Positions 1 to 5,577 of a stretch of 7,908 nt of DNA are shown in pieces. The position numbers and the translations under genes are program-made. How positions within the stretch are numbered: position 1 is the stretch's first letter; every line of letters begins with the position of its first letter. Source of the DNA: Bdellovibrio sp. CG10_big_fil_rev_8_21_14_0_10_47_8. GTDB lineage: Bacteria > Bdellovibrionota > Bdellovibrionia > Bdellovibrionales > Bdellovibrionaceae. The stretch covers positions 10,395-18,302 of the forward strand of contig PEZR01000112.1 in the NCBI GenBank assembly GCA_002773975.1, in the 5' to 3' direction. The notes beneath the pieces were generated by a model that made no database searches, was not told the origin of the DNA, and saw nothing but the letters and a program-made list of their open reading frames with translations.

Positions 1-905
1 AAGGCCGCAGTGACCTTTTCCTTGTTGGCGCCCCCTCCGACATCTAAAAAGTTGGCTGGAGACTCGCCGTGAAGTTTAATAATATCCAAGGTGGCCATCG
101 CGAGGCCGGCCCCGTTAACCAGACAGCCGATGTTTCCATCCAATTTAATGAACGCGAGGTCATATTTTGAGGCTTCGATTTCAGTGGGTTCTTCTTCGTT
201 GAGATCTCTGTATTCTAGAATATCCTTGTGTCGGTAGAGAGCATTTGAATCAAAATTCATCTTGGCGTCCAAGGCCAAAATATCTCCCCCTTGGGTAAGA
301 ACCAGGGGATTGATTTCAGCAATCGAACAATCGCATTCAACAAAAGCACGATAAAGTCCGTTAAAGAATTGAGTGGCTTTCCCGAGGTTCGCAACTGGAA
401 TTCCAATAGCAAAGGCAAGCTCTCGGGCCTGAAAGGGCATCAAGCCAGTGACTGGATCAATATCGACCTTAACAATAGCCTCAGGGTTTTTTGCCGCGAC
501 TTCCTCGATGTCCATACCACCTTCGGAGGAAGCCATCATCGCAACATGGCCTGTCGTTCGATCGACCAGGCAGGCGACATAGTATTCCTTGGCAATCTGG
601 CAACCCTGTTCAATCAGAACCTTTTGAACCTTCTTGCCCTCGGGGCCAGTTTGGTGGGTGACGAGTGTCATGCCAATAATTTTTTTCGAAAGATCGCGAA
701 CCTCATCAAGGGACTTTGCGACTTTAACACCGCCGCCTTTGCCTCGGCCTCCGGCGTGAATTTGGGCCTTAACAACCCAAACATTTCCACCGATACTCTC
801 GGCAGCCTTAACAGCCTCATCGGCATTAAAGGCTACTTTTCCCTGCAAGGTCGCTACTCCATACTTTCGCAAAACTTCTTTTGCCTGATACTCGTGAATA
901 TTCAT
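1..905 (-). CDS. sucC: Succinyl-CoA synthetase (ADP/GDP-forming) beta subunit, 3' end cut by window edge
   Basis: This is the beta subunit of succinyl-CoA ligase, which couples succinyl-CoA cleavage to nucleotide triphosphate synthesis in the TCA cycle and works as a complex with SucD. My translation gives about 301 residues. It opens MNIHEYQAKEVLRKYG, as SucC proteins do. It carries the ATP-grasp nucleotide loop AQIHAGGRGKGGGV (about residues 47-60), the Mg-site stretch AEINPLVL, and DGNIGCLVNGAGLAM followed by NFLDVGGGANKEKV. Family members are about 388 residues, so roughly the last 87 lie beyond position 1. The ATG at 905 is preceded by a GA-rich Shine-Dalgarno-like run (minus strand of 911-918). 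It lies 19 nt after the mdh stop, so the two genes are probably one transcript, with sucD expected next to the left. The identification is very secure. Confidence 0.97.
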   Translation of the reverse strand, partial: MNIHEYQAKEVLRKYGVATLQGKVAFNADEAVKAAESIGGNVWVVKAQIHAGGRGKGGGVKVAKSLDEVRDLSKKIIGMTLVTHQTGPEGKKVQKVLIEQGCQIAKEYYVACLVDRTTGHVAMMASSEGGMDIEEVAAKNPEAIVKVDIDPVTGLMPFQARELAFAIGIPVANLGKATQFFNGLYRAFVECDCSIAEINPLVLTQGGDILALDAKMNFDSNALYRHKDILEYRDLNEEEPTEIEASKYDLAFIKLDGNIGCLVNGAGLAMATLDIIKLHGESPANFLDVGGGANKEKVTAA

Positions 906-924
906 GGTGCTCTCTCTCTAATAT

Positions 925-1869
925 TTAGATTTGTATGCTGTTCAAACCATCGACCAAAGCCTTGACGGCGCCGACAGATTTTTCAAACTCAGCTTGTTCA
1001 TCTGCATTCAGCTTAAATTGAACGATTCCTTCCATTCCTTTGCCGCCAAGCTTACAGACTACGCCAACAAATAAACCGTTGATTCCATATTCGCCGTTGA
1101 GTTCAACAGCACAGGGAACGAGACGCTTTTGATCCTTCAAAATCGCTTCGGCCATTTCGACGGCACCAGCAGACGGAGCATAGTAAGCAGAGCCTGTTTT
1201 AAGAAGTCCACCGATTTCAGCGCCAGCCTGTTTTGTCCTGGCAACGATCGCATTGATTTTGTCTGCTGAAAGAAGCTCGTTCAAAGGAACTCCACCTACA
1301 GATGACAAACGCGGAAGAGGAACCATGGCATCACCATGATTTCCAATAACGATTCCGGTAACGTCTTTAACAGAGACCTTGAGTTCGTCGGCAATAAAGG
1401 TGCGAAAACGAGAAGAGTCCAGGGCCCCGCCCATCCCGATCACACGCTCACGTGGAAATCCCAGACATTTTTTTGCGTGAACAGCCATTGCATCCATGGG
1501 ATTACAAACCACAATCACAATTGAGTTTGGAGCATATTTTTTGATTCCCTCACAGCACTCTTTAACGATCTTGCCGTTGATGCCGAGAAGTTCATCACGG
1601 CTCATCCCAGGTTTTCGTGGCATCCCAGCGGTCAAAATGACCACATCAGAGTCAGCGATATCGGCATAGTTCGAAGTTCCGGTAACTGTGGAATCAAATT
1701 TATAGACAGGCGAAGCCTGCAAAAGGTCCAGGGCCTTTCCCTTGGCTGTGCCTTCGTTGATATCCAGTACGACAACGTCGCCCAATTCTTTAGAGGCTGC
1801 CCAGTGCGCGCACGTTGATCCAACAAAACCTGCGCCAATGACGGTGATTTTTTTTCTTTTGTGAGCCAT
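925..1869 (-). CDS. mdh: Malate dehydrogenase, LDH-like type (NAD-dependent)
   Basis: The enzyme oxidises malate to oxaloacetate with NAD+ in the TCA cycle, in the cytosol. The 314-residue length is normal for the LDH-like MDH family. Visible landmarks are the Rossmann loop GAGFVG (residues 12-17), the acidic NAD-ribose residue D36 in VVVLDI, and the mobile active-site loop MPRKPGMSRDE with substrate arginines R85 and R91. N123 is in VVCNPMDAM, the catalytic D151 and substrate R154 are in LDSSRFR, and the catalytic H178 is in GNHGDAMVP. Arginine rather than glutamine in the mobile loop favours malate over lactate. The start ATG at 1869 has a good AGGAG (minus strand 1879-1875) 5 nt upstream. 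It is probably the first gene of an mdh-sucC(-sucD) operon. GMGG replaces the GMAG usual before the active-site aspartate, a mild variation. Confidence 0.97.
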   Translation of the reverse strand: MAHKRKKITVIGAGFVGSTCAHWAASKELGDVVVLDINEGTAKGKALDLLQASPVYKFDSTVTGTSNYADIADSDVVILTAGMPRKPGMSRDELLGINGKIVKECCEGIKKYAPNSIVIVVCNPMDAMAVHAKKCLGFPRERVIGMGGALDSSRFRTFIADELKVSVKDVTGIVIGNHGDAMVPLPRLSSVGGVPLNELLSADKINAIVARTKQAGAEIGGLLKTGSAYYAPSAGAVEMAEAILKDQKRLVPCAVELNGEYGINGLFVGVVCKLGGKGMEGIVQFKLNADEQAEFEKSVGAVKALVDGLNSIQI

Positions 1870-1874
1870 AGATT

Positions 1875-1879
1875 CTCCT
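1875..1879 (-). promoter_or_regulatory. Shine-Dalgarno site of mdh
   Basis: AGGAG on the minus strand lies 5 nt before the ATG at 1869. This fixes the mdh start. Confidence 0.75.
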
Positions 1880-1889
1880 GTTTTAGTTT

Positions 1890-1924
1890 CGACTAAGTCG
1901 ATCGAGAGGGTTTTTTCCTGTCAA
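1890..1924 (-). promoter_or_regulatory. Candidate mdh-sucC promoter with overlapping palindrome
   Basis: Read on the minus strand, 1924-1919 is a perfect TTGACA -35 box. At 17-19 nt spacing, the -10 position falls on a hyphenated palindrome CGACT-A-AGTCG (1890-1900), flanked by a second small palindrome TCGATCGA (1898-1905). The -10 hexamer itself is a poor match to TATAAT. A weak -10 under a dyad is what an operator-controlled or activator-dependent promoter can look like, but chance is also possible. The dyad sits just upstream of the mdh ribosome binding site, so it could equally act in the mRNA leader. Confidence 0.3.
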
Positions 1925-2079
1925 TGCTCGATCATTCAAACTTAAATCATCAGCATAGACAAGATTTCCCAGACAATTTCAGGACTCTAGAGCATGGCGT
2001 TGTTTGTGGCGATTCGCTGCTGTGAAACTTGCGCGCGCGTCGATATTGCGGTGACAATCAAAGCGTGGGGGAACCTTCA

Positions 2080-2742
2080 ATGAAAGCAATGATCACCGGT
2101 CTTATTCTCAATATATTTCTAACCGCCAATGTATGGGCGGGCTCTGCTGTGCTCATCGAAGAGGGTAGGCCGTCGTCGACAGGCTCTGTTCAAGAAACAC
2201 GCATTCGACCCTTATCCCAACGGCATCAAGTCGTTATGGAAGACGATGGGGAAGTGTTTGGTTCTTCTTTAGAGTTGCGGACGAAAAGGAGAATGGGTGT
2301 TGGCGCAGAATTGGCCGGCAATCTGGGCCTGGCCGGTTTTTTAGTTGAACTAAACCTGACTCCAACCAATTCAGTGATCACCGGTTTTGGCGGAGGTCCA
2401 GGATATGGATCCTTTCAGCTTCAGTGGCGCCATTTTTTAGCGGATTCGACGATGAGTCCTTATGCTGGCATCGGGTATGCTCGCTGGTATAATGCATCCA
2501 GTAGCCAAGGAAATCTTGAAAGAAGCACGCCGTCTGTTTTGGGATCTCGGTTTTTATCAGATGAGCAGAAGAGCACCGGACAGTTTGCTCTGGATTTTTT
2601 AACCCCACACATTGGTCTTCAATACAGTCAGTTGCATGGGGAGTATACAGGCCTGTCCTTTTTTCTTGAGGTGACCTTGCTGTCAAAGTTGTCTGGAGGA
2701 TCGGCAGCGGTTGGTGGTCTAGGCTCTATCTTTTACTTCTAG
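2080..2742 (+). CDS. Secreted outer-membrane beta-barrel-like protein, function unknown
   Basis: A 220-residue protein with a clear Sec signal peptide. It has a lysine near the N-terminus, a hydrophobic core (about residues 4-17) and a likely signal peptidase I site after VWA (residue 20). The mature part alternates hydrophobic and polar residues and is rich in Gly, Ser and aromatics. It contains MSPYAGIGYARWY (residues 125-137), resembling strands of small OmpA/OmpW-like barrels, and ends in GSIFYF with a C-terminal Phe, the usual BAM recognition feature. I infer an eight-stranded-type barrel in the outer membrane. No ligand or enzymatic role can be read. The ATG at 2080 is preferred over an in-frame TTG at 2029: it has GGGGGA (2067-2072) 7 nt upstream and begins exactly at the signal peptide. 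The gene is divergent from mdh and ends at a hairpin terminator, so it is probably monocistronic. Confidence 0.8.
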   Translation: MKAMITGLILNIFLTANVWAGSAVLIEEGRPSSTGSVQETRIRPLSQRHQVVMEDDGEVFGSSLELRTKRRMGVGAELAGNLGLAGFLVELNLTPTNSVITGFGGGPGYGSFQLQWRHFLADSTMSPYAGIGYARWYNASSSQGNLERSTPSVLGSRFLSDEQKSTGQFALDFLTPHIGLQYSQLHGEYTGLSFFLEVTLLSKLSGGSAAVGGLGSIFYF

Positions 2743-2777
2743 ATTTGATCTAATGAAAGAAAACGAGTTCTGAAAAT

Positions 2778-2808
2778 AAAAAACCCCCGGTTTTGCCGAG
2801 GGTTTTTT
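2778..2808. terminator. Bidirectional Rho-independent terminator between convergent genes
   Basis: AAAAAACCCCCGG and CCGAGGGTTTTTT form a 13-bp stem with one C-A mismatch around the loop TTTTG. A T-run follows the GC stem on both strands. It lies 35 nt after the barrel-protein stop and 25 nt after the stop of the convergent histone-like gene, so it can end both transcripts. Confidence 0.92.
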
Positions 2809-2833
2809 ATATCCTATTACAGGATCGAAGAAA

Positions 2834-2935
2834 CTACTTCTTCTTAGTAGCTTTCTTCTTAGTGGCTTTTTTAGTCGCCTTTTTAGTTGCTTTTTTAGCA
2901 GCCTTTTTTGTCGCTTTTGCTTTTTTCTTTGCCAT
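2834..2935 (-). CDS. Lysine/alanine/threonine-repeat histone-H1-like mini-protein (33 aa)
   Basis: A 33-residue ORF, below usual gene-calling cut-offs. It encodes M-A-KKK, then repeated (A)TKK units and a KKK C-terminus. By my count it has 18 Lys, 9 Ala and 5 Thr besides the initiator Met, with no acidic or aromatic residue. This matches the C-terminal tails of bacterial histone-H1-like proteins (HctA/HctB, AlgP-type KATKK repeats), which bind DNA or RNA through charge. Here the tail is the whole protein. Reality is supported by a near-perfect AGGAGGAG Shine-Dalgarno just before the ATG at 2935, a TAG stop at 2836-2834, and a strong terminator 25 nt downstream. All four alanine codons are used across the repeats, which argues for coding selection rather than simple-sequence slippage. 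The likely role is nucleoid or nucleic-acid binding (inferred). It could instead be a short relic of a longer H1-like gene. Confidence 0.85.
   Translation of the reverse strand: MAKKKAKATKKAAKKATKKATKKATKKKATKKK
2837..2890 (-). repeat. 12-nt degenerate tandem repeat encoding ATKK units
   Basis: Within the histone-like gene, units of GCN-ACT-AAR-AAR encode ATKK at residues 16-19, 20-23, 24-27 and 29-32, with an extra Lys after the third and fourth. The Thr codon is always ACT here, while the Ala codon differs in each unit (GCA, GCG, GCC, GCT). Confidence 0.8.
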
Positions 2936-2944
2936 ATGCTCCTC
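2936..2944 (-). promoter_or_regulatory. Strong Shine-Dalgarno of the histone-like mini-gene
   Basis: AGGAGGAGCAT on the minus strand, directly before the ATG at 2935, is an extended anti-16S match. It is the main reason to accept this 33-codon frame over the overlapping longer frames. Confidence 0.8.
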
Positions 2945-3030
2945 CTAGAATGGATTCCCTTTACGGGATGCAAAGTTGTTGTTCTTCTAACCCTCTTGTT
3001 TTCTTCTTTCCACTTCAAATTCTTTTACAA

Positions 3031-3064
3031 ACTTGAAACAAAAAGAAGACTTCTTACTTCAAGT
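3031..3064. repeat. Nested inverted repeat (potential hairpin) in the divergent intergenic region
   Basis: An outer pair, ACTTGAA (3031-3037) and TTCAAGT (3058-3064), encloses an inner pair, AAGAAG (3043-3048) and CTTCTT (3050-3055), around a single A. The internal loop is asymmetric (5 nt against 2 nt). It lies about 95 nt upstream of the histone-like ATG and 86 nt upstream of the TadB-like ATG. It could be an operator serving either gene or a leader hairpin. No T-run directly follows on the plus strand, so it is not an obvious terminator. Confidence 0.4.
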
Positions 3065-3149
3065 GTTCCCAATGTGACTTCTATCGTCAATAAAAATTTT
3101 TTTCTTGAGCACTTTTTTTGCGTGTGAGGTCCAATCGGGAGGTTTTCTT

Positions 3150-3890
3150 ATGATGATTTGGCTCTTTCAAACAATCTTCGGACTGCTGGTCGCCCACCGA
3201 ACACTGATTTTGATCGAAGGACTTCACCTTGTCGGCAAAAAAAATTCTCAACGAATAAATTGGGCTGTTCTTGGGGGTGCGTCCGTCGTCTTTCTTTCGC
3301 TCCACGAGCACATTTCCTGGATTTTTTTTCTCACGATGCTGATCTTTTTTGGACCATGGATGATGGCCATGCTTGTTCAAAAAAATCGAGAAAAGATGGT
3401 AAGAACCGCTATGGTTCCCGTTTTGGACCATGTCGTTTTATCGATGAGGTCTGGAAAAGGATTCCGAACGGCACTTTTTCTCTATTCTGAGACGGCGCCA
3501 CGTCATCTAAGTATGATTTTGAAGGACTTTCTGAGTTCTCTTCAATACCAGAAACACTTGAAGGTCTCTTCGGACCGCAGAATTCAGTTCTTTTTTTACG
3601 AACTTGCGCAGATTGATCAGTGTTTGCATAAGCCAATTGATCGTCTTAAGGCCCTGAGACACCGATTAATGATCGAAGATTCATTTCGACGGAAGTCGAG
3701 GCAGGCTGTTCTTCAAGTTAAGATGCAATCGGGGATTATCACGGGCCTCTACTTGCTATTGTTGGTCTATGTTCACTACGAATTTGGACTTTCTCAGCAG
3801 AGGTCACTGGTATTTTGTTCGTCTGGCCTTTTTCTGCTGGGATTTATTTGGGTTCATCGAATTGGAAAGAGGTATCAATGGAAACTTTAG
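3150..3890 (+). CDS. TadB-like inner-membrane platform protein (type II secretion F domain)
   Basis: A 246-residue membrane protein with the TadB layout. Hydrophobic segments occur at about residues 3-22 and in two runs at 37-51 and 55-76. A cytoplasmic helical domain spans about 80-192, followed by two C-terminal membrane segments (about 193-212 and 218-235). The cytoplasmic part contains VPVLDHVVLSMRSGKGFRTAL (residues 89-109), which aligns by eye with the first T2SSF helices, and FRRKSRQAVLQVKMQSGIITG (179-199), which matches the conserved exit into the C-terminal membrane segments. TadB and TadC form the inner-membrane base that the TadA ATPase drives in Flp/tight-adherence pili. The ATG at 3150 with GGGAGG at 3137-3142 is preferred over a TTG at 3105. 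The 3' end overlaps the next gene by 13 nt, implying coupled expression. Sequence similarity is weak, so TadB is a family-level call. Confidence 0.72.
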   Translation: MMIWLFQTIFGLLVAHRTLILIEGLHLVGKKNSQRINWAVLGGASVVFLSLHEHISWIFFLTMLIFFGPWMMAMLVQKNREKMVRTAMVPVLDHVVLSMRSGKGFRTALFLYSETAPRHLSMILKDFLSSLQYQKHLKVSSDRRIQFFFYELAQIDQCLHKPIDRLKALRHRLMIEDSFRRKSRQAVLQVKMQSGIITGLYLLLLVYVHYEFGLSQQRSLVFCSSGLFLLGFIWVHRIGKRYQWKL

Positions 3891-4303
3891 CGCCACCCAT
3901 CGAACTTTTAATGGAAGTTCGGTTTGGTCTAGAAAAAGGAACATCGTTAAAGACAACACTTCAGAATTACACGCAACAGGACGCCTCAAGCCCTTGGTAT
4001 CAACAGATTCGACTTTGGCTTCAACTATTGGAATTGGGGCGTAGCCCTTTGCCTGCCGTATCTCAGATGTCTCCGTTGAGAAGACAGTGTTTTGAGCTAT
4101 TGGAGATGGGTTTAAGGGGAGAACCGATATATCAACAGATCTGTTTGCTCGAGACCGATCTCCATGAGCTAGCTGCCTTAGAAATCGAGGAGTTTGTCGC
4201 AACTTTACCGATAAAGTCTCTGATTCCTCTTCTATTCTTGCAATTTCCGGCCTTCTTAGCGCTGCTGCTGGGGCCATTTCTGAGTCAGTTGCTCGCAAAT
4301 TGA
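3878..4303 (+). CDS. Short TadC-like membrane protein (T2SSF half, N-terminal membrane segments missing)
   Basis: A 141-residue protein consisting of a T2SSF-like helical domain (about residues 5-105, with LLMEVRFGLEKGTSLKTTL and RRQCFELLEMGLRGEPI) and one C-terminal hydrophobic segment. That segment, LPIKSLIPLLFLQFPAFLAL followed by LLGP, closely resembles the TadC C-terminus, where a Lys-x-x-x-P-L run leads into the last membrane helix and a Gly-Pro. Family TadC proteins are about 300 residues with N-terminal membrane helices. Here these are absent and the ATG at 3878, with AGAGG (3868-3872) 5 nt upstream, lies inside the end of the preceding gene. The pair therefore looks like the genetic equivalent of one split platform. 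It ends in TGA at 4301-4303. I infer that it heterodimerises with the TadB-like protein. Confidence 0.68.
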   Translation: METLAPPIELLMEVRFGLEKGTSLKTTLQNYTQQDASSPWYQQIRLWLQLLELGRSPLPAVSQMSPLRRQCFELLEMGLRGEPIYQQICLLETDLHELAALEIEEFVATLPIKSLIPLLFLQFPAFLALLLGPFLSQLLAN

Positions 4304-4372
4304 ATGACACTGCTGGATAAAGTTGATCCAAGGGTCTCCTCTCGATAGATTGTCAGGATTAAAGAGGGTGAC

Positions 4373-4585
4373 ATGAAAAAAGTAGATATTGCTTCGTTGG
4401 AGCTTCTGATAGAGGAGCTCACTAAGGAAAAACCAAATCAAAGTCAGATCAAGAAGCTCATGGCGGCAAATGGGATGGACTATGTCTCGGATCCTATACA
4501 GCAAATGAGCCTGGTTTTAGCTCTGATGTCGAAAATGACCAGTCATCTGATCGAGAAAAAGGAAAAAAAGGCGGAGCTGTTATGA
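4373..4585 (+). CDS. Unrecognised 70-aa charged helical protein, translationally coupled to cystathionine beta-synthase
   Basis: I do not recognise this family. The protein begins MKKVDIASLELLIEELTKEK and has a middle stretch PIQQMSLVLALMSKMTSHLIE that could form an amphipathic helix. It ends in a lysine-rich tail (EKKEKKAELL). It has no cysteines, signal peptide or convincing membrane segment, so it is probably cytosolic and alpha-helical. A Shine-Dalgarno AGAGGG (4363-4368) sits 4 nt before the ATG. Its stop overlaps the ATG of the next gene as ATGA (4582-4585), which argues that it is genuinely translated and co-expressed with the transsulfuration enzymes. It follows the TadC-like stop by 69 nt, so it could belong to either neighbour. 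Confidence 0.75.
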   Translation: MKKVDIASLELLIEELTKEKPNQSQIKKLMAANGMDYVSDPIQQMSLVLALMSKMTSHLIEKKEKKAELL

Positions 4586-5577
4586 AAAATGTCTATTCAA
4601 ACATTATTGATGCTATCGGAAATACTCCTTTGATTCGGATGAATCGCGTGGTCGGGGAGACTCCTCATACATTTTGGGCCAAGGTGGAATATTTCAATCC
4701 CGGCGGGAGTGTTAAAGATCGAATTGCCGTGGAAATTTTAGATCAGGCGGAAAAAAAGGGATTGTTGAAGCCGGGAGGCACCATAGTCGAGGCCACATCT
4801 GGAAATACTGGTTTGGGATTGGCGATGGTGGCAGCAGTTCGCGGGTATCGTTGTATTTTTGTGATGCCAGATAAAATTTCAGAAGAAAAGCGGGCGATCT
4901 TGCGAGCATATGGCGCCGAAGTGATCATCACCCCATCCGCTGTTGAGCTGGAAGATCCGCGCAGCTATTGGTCAGTGACCAAACGATTGACCGAAGAGAC
5001 CCCCAATTCATTTTGCACCAATCAGTACCACAATCCTGACAATCCACATCGTCATTACCACTCAACGGGTCCGGAAATTTGGCAACAAACAGATGGCAAG
5101 ACCGATGTTTTTGTCGCGGGTGCGGGAACCGGCGGAACAATTTCAGGTGTTGGACGCTATTTAAAGGAAAAGAATAAAGACACAAAAATCGTGTTGGCTG
5201 ATCCGGTGGGCAGTGTCTTGTGTGATGTTTATAAACATCAAAAAATTGTGATTCCACCCAAGCCCTACAAAGTAGAGGGCGTCGGTGAGGACATGGGGCC
5301 AGAGAGTCCACTTTTTCCCAAGAATATTCATTTCAATGTCGTTGATCAGGCAATTTCGATTGATGATAAGACGGCTTTTCAAATGACCCGAAAAATTATC
5401 TCGCAAGAAGGCCTTTGTGTTGGACCATCGTCCGGAATGGCCTTGGCTGCCGCCATGGAATACTCCAAATCTCTGACGAAGCCGTCTCAGATCGTTGTTT
5501 TATTTCCTGATGGTGGGCGCGCGTACATGAGCAAAGTTTTTAATGATCAATGGATGAAAGAGAACGGACTTTTATGA
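4582..5577 (+). CDS. Cystathionine beta-synthase, catalytic core only (PLP-dependent)
   Basis: Condenses L-serine and homocysteine to cystathionine, the first step of reverse transsulfuration (cytosol). The 331 residues form a fold-type II PLP enzyme. The Schiff-base lysine K45 is in NPGGSVKDR. The substrate-carboxylate loop SGNTG is at residues 73-77, and GAGTGGTISG is the phosphate-binding loop. GPSSGMALAAA holds the serine that contacts the pyridine nitrogen. The stretches NQYHNPDNPHRHYHSTGPEI and ADPVGSVL, followed by VEGVGEDM, resemble eukaryotic and actinobacterial cystathionine beta-synthase more than CysK, as does the pairing with a gamma-lyase. There is no haem domain and no C-terminal CBS (Bateman) pair, so S-adenosylmethionine control of the classical kind is unlikely. 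Both ends overlap neighbours by 4 nt (ATGA). A cysteine-synthase activity cannot be excluded from sequence alone. Confidence 0.88.
   Translation: MKNVYSNIIDAIGNTPLIRMNRVVGETPHTFWAKVEYFNPGGSVKDRIAVEILDQAEKKGLLKPGGTIVEATSGNTGLGLAMVAAVRGYRCIFVMPDKISEEKRAILRAYGAEVIITPSAVELEDPRSYWSVTKRLTEETPNSFCTNQYHNPDNPHRHYHSTGPEIWQQTDGKTDVFVAGAGTGGTISGVGRYLKEKNKDTKIVLADPVGSVLCDVYKHQKIVIPPKPYKVEGVGEDMGPESPLFPKNIHFNVVDQAISIDDKTAFQMTRKIISQEGLCVGPSSGMALAAAMEYSKSLTKPSQIVVLFPDGGRAYMSKVFNDQWMKENGLL

Noticed and set aside
291..965. A 224-codon open frame on the plus strand opposite sucC
   Set aside because: It lies antisense to strongly conserved sucC codons and crosses the mdh/sucC junction. Its protein has no recognisable motif. 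It is a shadow of biased codon use on the other strand.
2029..2079. TTG start 51 nt upstream for the barrel protein
   Set aside because: It would put a charged 17-residue extension before the signal peptide and lacks a ribosome site as good as the one before the ATG at 2080.
2719..3018. A 99-codon minus-strand frame rich in Lys and Arg over the histone-like gene
   Set aside because: It is a frame-shifted reading of the same repeats, covers the terminator, and lacks the ribosome site that fits the 33-codon frame. Its basic content is a by-product of A-rich codons.
3804..4331. A 175-codon minus-strand frame opposite the TadC-like gene
   Set aside because: It is antisense to two overlapping plus-strand genes with good ribosome sites and family resemblance. 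It has no motif of its own.
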